Shown: one piece after another, positions 20,337 through 29,221 of the stretch
Numbering within the stretch: position 1 is the first letter of the stretch
Layout of the letters: the number at the start of each line of letters is the position of its first letter
From: Thalassotalea sp. PS06
Lineage (GTDB): Bacteria > Pseudomonadota > Gammaproteobacteria > Enterobacterales > Alteromonadaceae
Length of the DNA stretch: 64,000 nt
Direction of reading: 5' to 3'
NCBI RefSeq assembly: GCF_007197775.1
Contig: NZ_CP041638.1
Coordinates: 2,480,001-2,544,000 of the forward strand
Program-made: the position numbers and the translations under genes
Notes under the pieces: model-generated
Told to the model about the DNA's origin: nothing
The model's input: only the letters and a program-made list of their open reading frames with translations
Databases searched by the model: none

Positions 20337-21704
20337 TTGAACTATCAAGACATTCTCGACGCCCAACGTCGATATTTTCAAACCAATGTTACTCGCGATT
20401 TAAACTGGCGAAAAGAGCAATTACAGCAAATCAAGGCAATGGTGATAAACCATGAAGCCGAGATCATTCACGCATTAGACAAAGATTTAGGAAAACCTGA
20501 GCAGGAATCCTGGATCACAGAAATCTCTTATGTAACCGGCGATGTCGATCATACGATCAAACATCTGAAAAAATGGGCGAAACCACGAAAAGTTTCTACC
20601 CCGGTCGTTGCCCAACCAGGTTCCTCTTATATCGTTCCTGAGCCTGTCGGCAGCGTACTTATCATGGGAGCATGGAACTACCCTCTTCAGCTCGTGTTAG
20701 CACCGTTAGTCGCGGTTATTGCCGCTGGTAACTGTGCAATCGTCAAGCCTTCTGAGATGGCTGTCAACGTATCAAAACTTTTGGCTACCATCATTCCTTT
20801 ATATCTGGATAAAGAGGCGGTTACCGTTGTCGAAGGTGGTATCGATGAATCCACTGCGCTTCTTGAATTGCGATTCGATCACATCATGTATACCGGCAAC
20901 GGCCACGTTGGTCGAATCGTGATGGCTGCCGCTTCTAAGCATTTGACTCCAGTTACGTTAGAACTTGGTGGTAAAAGCCCTGTATACATAGATCAGAGCA
21001 CCAATATCAAGATAACCGCCCAGCGTTTAGCCTGGGGTAAATGGATGAACGCCGGCCAAACCTGTATCGCTCCGGATTATGTACTAACCCATAAATACAT
21101 GGTTAAACCTCTGGTAGAAGCATTAACCAAAGAGGTTAAGTCTATGTTCGGCGACAACCCACAATTAAGTAAGAGCTACGGAAAAATTATCAACCCGCGT
21201 CATACCGAGCGTTTAGCTAGTTATCTCGATTCGGGAGAAATTGTTCATGGCGGTAATTACTCCATCGAAGATTGTTACATAGAACCGACTATCGTGGTCA
21301 ATCCGGAAATGGATTCAAAAGTCATGACTGAAGAAATCTTCGGACCGATTCTACCAATTGTCTGTATCGAGGATTTCGCCAGCGCTAAAAAGTTTGTAGT
21401 TGAGCGAGACAAACCATTATCTGCGTATATTTTTACCAAAGATAAAGAGCAGAAATTACAGTGGCAACAGGAAATTAGTGCCGGTAGCCAATGTATTAAT
21501 GACGTAGTAATGTTCAACGCTGTGCCTGATTTGCCATTTGGTGGAACAGGACCGAGCGGTATGGGTCAATACTCTGGAAAATCAGGATTTGATAATTTCT
21601 CGCATCTAAAGTCAGTATTGAAACGTCCATTTATGGCGGATTTGCCAATGCGTTTTGCACCATACAAAGAGTGGAAGCTAAATTTTCTGAAAAAAATTCG
21701 CTAA
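20337..21704 (+). CDS. Aldehyde dehydrogenase, class 3-type (NAD(P)-dependent)
   Basis: 455 residues, the short form typical of ALDH3/fatty- or coniferyl-aldehyde dehydrogenases rather than the 480-500 of other classes. The catalytic residues are clear: Glu in LELGGKSPVYI near residue 208 and the nucleophilic Cys in GQTCIAPDY near residue 243. The motif MGAWNYPLQL and the cofactor-loop EEIFGPILPI are also present. It oxidises aldehydes to carboxylic acids; a medium- or long-chain substrate is likely but not proved. The start is TTG at 20337 with AGGACG about 7-9 bases before it. It follows a TetR regulator and ends at a strong terminator. Confidence 0.92.
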   Translation: MNYQDILDAQRRYFQTNVTRDLNWRKEQLQQIKAMVINHEAEIIHALDKDLGKPEQESWITEISYVTGDVDHTIKHLKKWAKPRKVSTPVVAQPGSSYIVPEPVGSVLIMGAWNYPLQLVLAPLVAVIAAGNCAIVKPSEMAVNVSKLLATIIPLYLDKEAVTVVEGGIDESTALLELRFDHIMYTGNGHVGRIVMAAASKHLTPVTLELGGKSPVYIDQSTNIKITAQRLAWGKWMNAGQTCIAPDYVLTHKYMVKPLVEALTKEVKSMFGDNPQLSKSYGKIINPRHTERLASYLDSGEIVHGGNYSIEDCYIEPTIVVNPEMDSKVMTEEIFGPILPIVCIEDFASAKKFVVERDKPLSAYIFTKDKEQKLQWQQEISAGSQCINDVVMFNAVPDLPFGGTGPSGMGQYSGKSGFDNFSHLKSVLKRPFMADLPMRFAPYKEWKLNFLKKIR

Positions 21705-21716
21705 CAAGCGAAACTG

Positions 21717-21744
21717 AAAAAGCGCCTGATGGCGCTTTTTTTTT
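21717..21744 (+). terminator. Rho-independent terminator after the aldehyde dehydrogenase gene
   Basis: A perfect 10-bp stem AAAAAGCGCC / GGCGCTTTTT with a TGAT loop, continuing into a run of nine T. It begins 12 bases after the stop codon. Confidence 0.92.
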
Positions 21745-21760
21745 AAACTTAAGAGATTCT

Positions 21761-22036
21761 ATGAACAAACAAGTTAAACAACTGCTGAACAAGCATAACG
21801 CTCTCAATCAATTAGACGGTGTCAAAGTTACCTCCCACGTTCAGCGAGAAGACGGAGAGTGGTATCTAAACACGATTATGATTTGTGGCTATTCGGTACC
21901 ATTTAAATATCGTCGTAAACAGATGTACCAGAGCTTGAACGGTCAAAACGTTAATATTACCTATTACTCCGCCACAGAGCAGATTGCCGGAATGGAGATT
22001 GAATATATGAAAGTAACCAGAATCAAAAGATATTGA
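21761..22036 (+). CDS. Small conserved-looking protein of unknown function
   Basis: 91 residues from an ATG at 21761, with AAGAGA as a ribosome-binding site. The same frame is open further upstream but that part runs through the preceding gene and its terminator, so the ATG is preferred. The protein is soluble and basic, with no signal peptide. It contains a central segment (EWYLNTIMICGYSVPFKYRR) that looks like a small beta-rich domain and a tail with YMKVTRIKRY. I do not recognise the family. It lies alone between the aldehyde dehydrogenase terminator and a Yip1-type membrane protein gene. Confidence 0.7.
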   Translation: MNKQVKQLLNKHNALNQLDGVKVTSHVQREDGEWYLNTIMICGYSVPFKYRRKQMYQSLNGQNVNITYYSATEQIAGMEIEYMKVTRIKRY

Positions 22037-22269
22037 ATATTAGGCGGTTTCTTTTGTTAACCGGTTATCCCCCCCTGTTTCCCCTGTCAATCTTGATCTA
22101 AAACAGTTTTATCGCGTATTTTTTAAACAAGTCTTGATTATTTGTTGCACATACTACATAAATATAACTATGCCTTCTTAAAACAAGAATAAAACCATAA
22201 CAATAAAGGCAAAATAGCGAGCATGAGTAGTTGATGCTTATCTGGGGATAGCGAAAGAGGAAGAAAATA

Positions 22270-22869
22270 ATGATCCTAAATCATATCTGGGGATTGTACG
22301 CCCACCCAAGACAAGAATGGAACGAAATTGATTCACGCCATGAAGGTATTGCATACAGCATGGCACATATCTTAATCGTAGCTTTAATACCTTCAATTTG
22401 TGGTTACTTCGCCGCAGCTCACATTGGTTGGCGCATCGGCGCTGGCGATCCGATAATGCTGACAAAATCCAGCGCCCTGTTACTAGCAGTGTCTATGTAC
22501 TGCGCGATCATTGTATCTATGGCGGCATTAACCTACCTGATTCACTGGATGGCGAAAACCTTTGATGCCAAACCTAACATCTCTCAATCGTTAGAGTTGG
22601 CAGCTTATGCGTCAACGCCTGTACTAATGGTGGGTGTTGCAGCGCTTTATCCTGTACTTTGGGTGTTTTCTATCGCCGGAATGATAGCGATCGCATACTC
22701 GGTTTATCTGCTATATTCTGGCACGCCTATTCTGATGCACATACCTGAAGAGAAAGGCTTCATTTATGCAAGCTCAGTAGTCACTTGCGGCTTGGTGCTG
22801 TTAGTGTGCGTCCTGGCTGCAACAGCAATGATGTGGACACTGGGGTTTGGGCCTGAGTTCACAGGCTAA
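22270..22869 (+). CDS. Yip1-family (DUF1282) inner-membrane protein
   Basis: 199 residues with five predicted membrane helices (roughly 30-52, 70-95, 115-140, 142-165, 172-195). The family opening is visible: an N-terminal WGLYAHPRQEWNEI motif on the cytoplasmic side, then the conserved AYASTPVL stretch in the third helix region. Related E. coli proteins such as YohC are uncharacterised. An AGAGGAAG ribosome-binding site precedes the ATG. The gene shares a bidirectional terminator with purF, with which it converges. Function is unknown; a transport or stress role would be a guess. Confidence 0.85.
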   Translation: MILNHIWGLYAHPRQEWNEIDSRHEGIAYSMAHILIVALIPSICGYFAAAHIGWRIGAGDPIMLTKSSALLLAVSMYCAIIVSMAALTYLIHWMAKTFDAKPNISQSLELAAYASTPVLMVGVAALYPVLWVFSIAGMIAIAYSVYLLYSGTPILMHIPEEKGFIYASSVVTCGLVLLVCVLAATAMMWTLGFGPEFTG

Positions 22870-22886
22870 CACTCGAAACTAATGAC

Positions 22887-22914
22887 AAAAAAGGCGCCTT
22901 CAGGCGCCTTTTTT
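22887..22914. terminator. Bidirectional terminator between the Yip1 gene and purF
   Basis: A 12-bp stem AAAAAAGGCGCC / GGCGCCTTTTTT with a TTCA tetraloop. It has A/T runs on both sides and serves both convergent genes. Confidence 0.92.
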
Positions 22915-22931
22915 ATTGATTAGTTTGAGAC

Positions 22932-24449
22932 TTAATCACTACCTTCATTATGAAGGTCTAAGATGGAATCGGCTTCTTTATCCGATTGCTCTTTGCTCTC
23001 ATTATTTCGCATCGCATCCAGCTTCTCTAGGTAGCTGTGATCAATGTCGTTAGTAATGTAGCTGCCATTGAATACCGATGTTTCGAAGGCTTTAATGTCT
23101 TTGTTACCTTTACCAACAGCAGCAACCAAATCTTTCAGATCCTGGAAAATTAGCTTGTCAGCGCCAATTAGCTCACAAATATCTTCCAGCTCGCGACCAT
23201 GGGCAATCAGCTCAGTCGCTGACGGCATATCAATACCGTACACGTTAGGAAAGCGAACTTCAGGAGCCGCAGATGCGAAGTACACTTTCTTGGCACCAGC
23301 ATTACGAGCCATCTCAATGATTTGTTCTGATGTGGTTCCGCGAACAATAGAGTCATCTACCAGCAATACATTCTTGCCTTTAAATTCCTGAGAAATCGCA
23401 TTCAATTTACGCTTAACTGATTTCTTGCGCTCTGCCTGACCCGGCATAATAAAGGTACGGCCAACATAACGGTTCTTAACAAAACCCTGACGGTAAGGAA
23501 TCCCTAGCTGATGGGCAATTTGTAGGGCGATATCATTCGACGTTTCCGGGATCGGAATTACAACATCAATATCTAAATCGTCCCATTCACGGGCAATCTT
23601 CTTACCCAGAGCCGTTCCCATTTCTACGCGAGAGGCATAGACGGACATTTTGTCGATGGTTGAATCTGGGCGAGCAAAATATACGAACTCAAAAATACAT
23701 GGGTTGTATGTAGGGTTTTGCGCACACTGACTGGAGAATAGCTGACCGTCTTCGGTAATGTAGATAGCTTCGCCAGGAGCGACATCACGAATAAACTCAA
23801 AATCACAGGCATCAAGTGCGACCGATTCTGAAGCAACCATGTACTCCATGCCGTTCTCGGTTTCACGCTTACCGAAGACCAGTGGGCGGATACCGTTTGG
23901 ATCACGAAACGCCACCATACCATGACCAATAATCAATGCCACAGTAGCATACGCGCCACGAACCAGGTTATGAACCTGGCTTACCGCCTGGAAGATATCT
24001 TCTGCGGTTAACTCTAGGTTCTTCGCCTGTTGTAATTCATGGGCAAAAATATTTAAAAGCAGTTCGGAGTCTGATGTGGTGTTCACATGACGACGAGCTT
24101 TGTTGAATAACCAGGACTTCAGTTCGTCGGCGTTGGTAAGGTTACCGTTGTGAGCGAGGGAAATACCGTAGGGAGAGTTAGCGTAAAAAGGTTGAGCTTC
24201 AGAGGAGCTTGAAGTACCGGCGGTTGGGTAGCGAACGTGGCCAATACCGATATCACCTTGCAGACGCAGCATATGGCGGGTATGGAATACGTCTTTTACC
24301 AGGCCATTAGCTTTGCGAAGTCGAAATGTATTGTCACTTATCGTCACAATACCGGCAGCATCCTGCCCTCGATGTTGAATAACGGTTAAACCATCATATA
24401 AAGCTTGGCTAACGGGCGAATGGCCAACAATGCCAACAATACCACACAT
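22932..24449 (-). CDS. purF: Amidophosphoribosyltransferase PurF
   Basis: 505 residues, as in E. coli. The N-terminal glutaminase starts [10 protein letters not shown], so removal of Met exposes the catalytic Cys. The C-terminal phosphoribosyltransferase motif [16 protein letters not shown] binds PRPP. PurF makes phosphoribosylamine from PRPP and glutamine, the committed step of purine synthesis. It is the last gene of the folC-dedD-cvpA-purF series and follows cvpA by 26 bases, so it is co-transcribed. I looked for a PurR operator upstream of cvpA, where E. coli has one, and did not find a convincing one. Confidence 0.98.
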   Translation of the reverse strand: MCGIVGIVGHSPVSQALYDGLTVIQHRGQDAAGIVTISDNTFRLRKANGLVKDVFHTRHMLRLQGDIGIGHVRYPTAGTSSSSEAQPFYANSPYGISLAHNGNLTNADELKSWLFNKARRHVNTTSDSELLLNIFAHELQQAKNLELTAEDIFQAVSQVHNLVRGAYATVALIIGHGMVAFRDPNGIRPLVFGKRETENGMEYMVASESVALDACDFEFIRDVAPGEAIYITEDGQLFSSQCAQNPTYNPCIFEFVYFARPDSTIDKMSVYASRVEMGTALGKKIAREWDDLDIDVVIPIPETSNDIALQIAHQLGIPYRQGFVKNRYVGRTFIMPGQAERKKSVKRKLNAISQEFKGKNVLLVDDSIVRGTTSEQIIEMARNAGAKKVYFASAAPEVRFPNVYGIDMPSATELIAHGRELEDICELIGADKLIFQDLKDLVAAVGKGNKDIKAFETSVFNGSYITNDIDHSYLEKLDAMRNNESKEQSDKEADSILDLHNEGSD

Positions 24450-24475
24450 GAAATATATTCTCCGAAAATATCTAG

Positions 24476-24958
24476 CTAAGATAGGAAGCTTGAAGAGGAT
24501 TCAACGTACGCAAAAAACCACTCTATCACTACCCTAAATTCGGGAATTAACATGGAGTCCTGCCACCACTGTGAAGACGGTGCGGGCGTAAATACATCCA
24601 GAAAGAACAAGGCTGCACTGACGACCAATGCGCCTCGCAAACCACCAAATACTAAGCCAAGTACCCGATCCGTTCCCGTTAATCCCGTTTTATCTACCAG
24701 CTGCCCGATAATGTAATTTATCATGGCGCCGAGTATTAAGGTTGCAACAAATAATATGCCTATTGCGGCTGCGTTTCGTAATACATCATCCTGGATATTG
24801 ACTAGATATGCGGCAAGTTGCTGATAAAATGTACTGGCAACAAAAAACGCACATACCCAGATTACTAATGAGACAGCTTCCTTAACAAACCCTCTTACCA
24901 GGCTGATAAGCATGGACATCCCAATCACTATCAAAATCAGGTAGTCAACCCAAACCAT
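24476..24958 (-). CDS. cvpA: CvpA-family inner-membrane protein
   Basis: 160 residues with four hydrophobic segments (about 4-22, 27-47, 62-82, 100-122) and the opening [21 protein letters not shown] characteristic of CvpA. The family is named for a role in colicin V production in E. coli; its cellular job concerns envelope homeostasis and is not settled. It is located directly upstream of purF, as in E. coli. A TAGAAT -10-like hexamer lies about 25-30 bases before the start, so this may be the first gene of a cvpA-purF transcript. Confidence 0.92.
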   Translation of the reverse strand: MVWVDYLILIVIGMSMLISLVRGFVKEAVSLVIWVCAFFVASTFYQQLAAYLVNIQDDVLRNAAAIGILFVATLILGAMINYIIGQLVDKTGLTGTDRVLGLVFGGLRGALVVSAALFFLDVFTPAPSSQWWQDSMLIPEFRVVIEWFFAYVESSSSFLS

Positions 24959-25125
24959 TTGTCGTCATCCTATTCGTTACGCGGCGCATTCTAACAGAAT
25001 CCGTGCTTTACATACTAATCATTTATGGCAATTTTATGTAAACAAAATGCTTCACTATCAGGTTAACATTTTGTCTGAGTCGTCGTTGCCCGCAAGTATC
25101 ATTTCAATCTAGCGGGCATGGAAAT

Positions 25126-25764
25126 CTAACCGAGCGGTTCAAACTTTGCGATTCGCCCCTGAACGCCGGTTAACTTATGTAATTTTGAAAGTTCGGCTTC
25201 CAACATGCTGCGATTTACGGCAGGACCAATAAATACTTTCGTTAAGGTACCACCCTGGGTTTTTACTGGCCGGGTGAATACCGTATAGCCTGCATCTTTT
25301 AGCTTGTCCTGCAATTGCTGAACATTATTCTTATGACGAAAGCTCCCTAACTGGATAACCCAGCCAGAGGCCTTAGCACTAGATTTCGGTTTTGCTTCAA
25401 TCTTGGCAACCTTACTGGCACCATTTTCAGGCTTTGCCGCCTGAGCCTGAGTTACCGGCTCCGCCTCATCGGGCTCTTCGATTATCGCTGTTGGCGTTTT
25501 TGCCGGGTTACCGGATTCGAATACCGGTTCGTCATCTAACGCCACCTCATTCGCTAAAGGTTCGGGTTTTGCCTTGGCAATCAGCGCCTGTTCATTCATC
25601 GCAGGAATGGCGACCACATTCAGGGCATCGGGAGATTGAGGAATTTCTTCAAACTGGGATTGATATGCTTTCTTTTCACCATCGAGGAACTCAGGCAAAA
25701 AGATTACTGCAGCGGCTGCAACTATGATGGTACCTACTAGTCTGTTTTGAAACGGCGTAGACAA
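25126..25764 (-). CDS. dedD: DedD-type SPOR-domain cell-division protein
   Basis: 212 residues. One N-terminal membrane helix (LVGTIIVAAAAVIFLPEFL, about residues 9-27) is followed by a flexible Pro/Glu/Ala-rich periplasmic linker. A C-terminal SPOR domain of about 75 residues (GWVIQLGSFRHKNNVQQLQ ... TKVFIGPAVNR) ends the protein. SPOR domains bind denuded septal peptidoglycan, so DedD helps constriction. The start codon is TTG at 25764, with AAGGAG five bases before it. It follows folC with only nine bases between, so the two are probably translated from one message. Confidence 0.93.
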   Translation of the reverse strand: MSTPFQNRLVGTIIVAAAAVIFLPEFLDGEKKAYQSQFEEIPQSPDALNVVAIPAMNEQALIAKAKPEPLANEVALDDEPVFESGNPAKTPTAIIEEPDEAEPVTQAQAAKPENGASKVAKIEAKPKSSAKASGWVIQLGSFRHKNNVQQLQDKLKDAGYTVFTRPVKTQGGTLTKVFIGPAVNRSMLEAELSKLHKLTGVQGRIAKFEPLG

Positions 25765-25773
25765 AGGGGCTCC

Positions 25774-27054
25774 TTAGAGACATGACTTTTTGAATTCAGC
25801 GACGGTAAAAAAAGATCCAAACACCAAAATCATGTCATTTTTATTAGCATTATCTTTTGCTATTTTAAAGCCATCCGATACTTTGTCAAAGCCAATAGTG
25901 TTTACCTTTAATTTTGCCAGGGCTTCGACCAAGACTTGAGCGTCTGCGGCTCGACCAACACCAAGGCTCACCGGGTACCAATCATCTATCTGATCTTTGA
26001 TGGCTGCTAATGTCGAATCAATATCTTTATCCGCCAACATACCTACCACGGCGTGTACTCGCTGGTAATTCTTACTGGCAATAACTTTGGCTAGGTGTCT
26101 TGCCGCGTGCGGATTATGGGCAACATCGAGCATAACATCGGGATGACGCGCGACAATTTCGGTTCGGCCCGGAACCTTGGTTTGCGAAATCCACTGATTT
26201 ACATTTTCCGTGGTCAATGTTCTGGTCACATCATCACTGATTAATGACAGCACCATCAAGGCCGTTGCCACATTGTCTCGAGGGATATTTGGGGGAACCA
26301 GGTTAGTTAATCGTACATTGTCGAAATGCCAGTGCCAGTGTCCAGGCTCCGTTTCGTTGTCTTCGGCGAAAAACGCGTCATTGCGATAATAATTGATACT
26401 TTGCAGTTCACTTAGATAGCCTTTTACCGGTTCTGGCAAATTCGGCTCACCAATCACGGCTGGGCGATTGGTACGACAAATACCCGCTTTTTCCAAACCG
26501 ATACTGGCTCTGTCGTTTCCCAAAAACTGTTGATGATCTAAATCGATACTGGTGATTACTGAAACATCAGCATCAATAATATTGGTGGCGTCAAGGCGCC
26601 CTCCTAAACCGACTTCAAGAATCACATAATTGATATCCCGTTGCTGGCAAATCATCAGGGCTGCTAGTGTTGTGTATTCATAGTAACTCAGAGAAATTTC
26701 CCGACGTTGGTTTTCAATTTCTCTGAATGCATCGATTAACGACTGATCATCTATTAATGCCTTATTGACGCGTAAACGTTCATTAAAACGCTCAATATGA
26801 GGAGAAGAGTATACGGCGACCTTATACCCAGATGCTATCAATGCATTCTCAATAAAGGCGCAGGTGGTGCCCTTACCGTTCGTACCACCAACGGTGATAA
26901 CTTTTTTATCGGCAAATGCGATATTTAGTCGCTCTTTTACCACTAGGATCCGGTCTAAGGTCATATCGATCTCAACCGGATGAATGGATTCTAAATAAAA
27001 AAGCCACTCATCTAAGGTATTTAAAGATAAGTGGCTATTCATTTTTTTTGTCAT
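25774..27054 (-). CDS. folC: Dihydrofolate synthase / folylpolyglutamate synthase
   Basis: From the ATG at 27054 the product is 426 residues (E. coli 422). The Mur-ligase-type ATP loop GGTNGKGTTCAF is near residue 60, with LEVGLGGRLDATNII and the DVAHNP motif further on. FolC adds the first glutamate to dihydropteroate and then further glutamates to tetrahydrofolate. The frame also allows a GTG at 27072 and an ATG at 27042; none has a strong ribosome-binding site, so the start is uncertain by up to 10 codons. It lies between accD and dedD, as in E. coli. Confidence 0.95.
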   Translation of the reverse strand: MTKKMNSHLSLNTLDEWLFYLESIHPVEIDMTLDRILVVKERLNIAFADKKVITVGGTNGKGTTCAFIENALIASGYKVAVYSSPHIERFNERLRVNKALIDDQSLIDAFREIENQRREISLSYYEYTTLAALMICQQRDINYVILEVGLGGRLDATNIIDADVSVITSIDLDHQQFLGNDRASIGLEKAGICRTNRPAVIGEPNLPEPVKGYLSELQSINYYRNDAFFAEDNETEPGHWHWHFDNVRLTNLVPPNIPRDNVATALMVLSLISDDVTRTLTTENVNQWISQTKVPGRTEIVARHPDVMLDVAHNPHAARHLAKVIASKNYQRVHAVVGMLADKDIDSTLAAIKDQIDDWYPVSLGVGRAADAQVLVEALAKLKVNTIGFDKVSDGFKIAKDNANKNDMILVFGSFFTVAEFKKSCL

Positions 27055-27232
27055 GTTTTTAACACCAATCACGGTAAGTAAGTGTTCTGTTCGAAATATT
27101 TCTTGCAGTCCCCAAGGGGCGATTACAAGGAATTATACCCGATTCACTTACCAATATGACACCAAATAAATACAAGCGAGTTACGTTTAAACTGATATTC
27201 GCTAATTATTCAATGCCCTACCGCTAATGGCG

Positions 27233-28099
27233 TTAGCTGATTTGTGGTTCATCCTTCCCCATGAACTTGGCAATCAAGCGCGCTAAACGTGGACGCATTT
27301 CGCGACGATCAACAATAAGGTCAATCGCACCATGCTCAAGTAGGAATTCTGAACGTTGGAAACCTTCAGGAAGTTTTTCTCTTACCGTCTGCTCAATAAC
27401 TCGAGGCCCGGCAAAACCAATCAAGGCTTTCGGTTCAGCAACGTTAATATCGCCTAGCATTGCCAAACTTGCACTAACACCACCCATAGTCGGATCCGTC
27501 AGCACCGACACGTAAGGTAAGCCTTTCTCACTCATTTTAGCAAGCGCAGCACTGGTTTTTGCCATTTGCATAAGCGACATCAATGCCTCTTGCATTCGAG
27601 CACCGCCACTGGCCGAGAAACAAATCAACGGTAAGTTTTCTTTTAAACAGATTTCAGCAGCCTGGACAAAGCGTGCACCGACAACGGAAGCCATAGAACC
27701 ACCCAGGAAAGCAAATTCAAAAGCAGCGACAACAACCGGCATGCCGCCCAGTTCGCCTTTCATAACGATAATGGCGTCTTTCTCGCCAGTCGCCTTTTGC
27801 GCCGCCGAGATGCGGTCTTTATACCGTTTCGAATCTTTGAACTTTAATTTATCCTGTGGCTCTAGCTCAGCACCAATTTCGACTTTTTCACCTGCATCAA
27901 GAAATGCTTCCAGACGCTTTCTCGCCGGTAAACGCATGTGGTGATCACATTTAGGACACACACCAAGTTGACGCTCTAGCTCAACTTTATATAAAACCGC
28001 ATTACACGAAGTACACTTGCTCCAGACGCCTTCAGGAATATTGGCTTTACTGGCAGTCGACGTTTTTGCTTTCGGTAGAATTTTTTCAATCCAGCTCAT
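27233..28099 (-). CDS. accD: Acetyl-CoA carboxylase carboxyltransferase subunit beta
   Basis: 288 residues, short form without long extensions. The N-terminal zinc ribbon has four cysteines ([23 protein letters not shown], spaced CxxC ... CxxC, about residues 28-50). The crotonase-like carboxyltransferase fold follows, with [19 protein letters not shown] and MGGVSAS lining the acyl-CoA site. With AccA it transfers CO2 from carboxybiotin to acetyl-CoA, making malonyl-CoA for fatty acid synthesis. It sits between truA and folC, the usual place; the 224-base gap after truA is large enough for its own promoter. Confidence 0.98.
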   Translation of the reverse strand: MSWIEKILPKAKTSTASKANIPEGVWSKCTSCNAVLYKVELERQLGVCPKCDHHMRLPARKRLEAFLDAGEKVEIGAELEPQDKLKFKDSKRYKDRISAAQKATGEKDAIIVMKGELGGMPVVVAAFEFAFLGGSMASVVGARFVQAAEICLKENLPLICFSASGGARMQEALMSLMQMAKTSAALAKMSEKGLPYVSVLTDPTMGGVSASLAMLGDINVAEPKALIGFAGPRVIEQTVREKLPEGFQRSEFLLEHGAIDLIVDRREMRPRLARLIAKFMGKDEPQIS

Positions 28100-28323
28100 G
28101 GGTAATTTATGCCTATTTTTGGTTACTAGGGGCTAGATGAACAACCCGTTCTCGTTGTTCTCCCGTTCAAAATTCAACAGGGGAACCATTAATCTTTAAT
28201 AAACGCCAATTAAACCATACTTTTGCCAGCGAACTACAGAAAAAACTGGTCAGCGTTGTCGCGATCTTTTGTTATTATAGCGGTCAACTGATTAAAAAAT
28301 ACCCTAAACTTCCGCTAATTTCG

Positions 28324-29115
28324 TTAAATTTCATTATTCAAAAAAAGCGGCCCTAAAGGAGATTTAGGTAATTGAAAGGATTCAGGATAATCGACATCCA
28401 CAAAATACAGGCCATTAGCGGGTGCGGTCATCCCGGCTTTGCAGCGATTTTTTAAATATAACACTTCGCTAATCCAGCTTACTTCTTCTAACTTGCGCCC
28501 TACACGCATCAAACTACCAGCGATATTACGTACCATATGATGTAAAAATGCATTCGCCTTAATATCGATAATGACATAGTTGCCCTGGCGAGATACATCG
28601 CAATGAATGATGGTGCGCAATGGAGAATGGGCCTGACAGTGAACCGTCCGAAAAGAGGTAAAATCATGCTGCCCAACCAATTGCTGTGCCGCTTCATGCA
28701 TGAGCTTTTCATCTAAAGGCTGATGACAGAAACTTAAGCCTTTGGCAAAAATTGCCGGACGGTAAATACCATTGTAAATAATGTAACGATAACGGCGTGC
28801 CGTCGCACTGAAACGAGCATGGAATTCTTCGGCAACGGGATGACTCCAACGAACGGCAATATCCTTGGGCATTAAGGTATTCATGCCTAGCGTCCAGGCA
28901 GCGGAACCACGATCATAGGGAGAATCAAAATGAACAACCTGATTGGTACCATGAACACCCGTATCCGTGCGCCCGGCACAGACGACTTCTGTAGGTTTGT
29001 TCACAATTTTAGATAAGGCTTTTTCAATTTCGCCCTGAACGCTCATTACGTCGTTTTGACGCTGCCAGCCGTGATAACGACTGCCATCATATTCTATACC
29101 CAATGCAAACCGCAT
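28324..29115 (-). CDS. truA: tRNA pseudouridine(38-40) synthase TruA
   Basis: 263 residues from the ATG at 29115. GGAGG lies six bases upstream of that ATG, so the five-codon extension to a TTG at 29130 is rejected. The catalytic Asp is Asp51 in [11 protein letters not shown], and the family motifs [12 protein letters not shown] and FLHHMVRNI are present. TruA converts U38, U39 and U40 in the anticodon stem-loop of many tRNAs to pseudouridine, working as a dimer. It lies downstream of fimV, with the fimV terminator in between, and upstream of accD. Confidence 0.97.
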   Translation of the reverse strand: MRFALGIEYDGSRYHGWQRQNDVMSVQGEIEKALSKIVNKPTEVVCAGRTDTGVHGTNQVVHFDSPYDRGSAAWTLGMNTLMPKDIAVRWSHPVAEEFHARFSATARRYRYIIYNGIYRPAIFAKGLSFCHQPLDEKLMHEAAQQLVGQHDFTSFRTVHCQAHSPLRTIIHCDVSRQGNYVIIDIKANAFLHHMVRNIAGSLMRVGRKLEEVSWISEVLYLKNRCKAGMTAPANGLYFVDVDYPESFQLPKSPLGPLFLNNEI

Positions 29116-29170
29116 TTTGCCCTCCGTCAATTTCGGTGCGCATTATCGTACATTTATTATGGTTAATCGA

Positions 29171-29200
29171 TAAAAAAATACCGGCCTAAGCCGGTATTTT
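29171..29200 (-). terminator. Rho-independent terminator after fimV
   Basis: Stem with core CCGGC / GCCGG extended by A-T pairs, CTAA loop, and on the minus strand a T run (complement of 29172-29178). It starts about 20 bases beyond the fimV stop. Confidence 0.85.
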
Positions 29201-29221
29201 ATTGCAAAAGTAAATCAAAGA

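Noticed and set aside
24959..25125. PurR operator upstream of cvpA-purF
   Set aside because: No sequence close to ACGCAAACGTTTGCGT was found.
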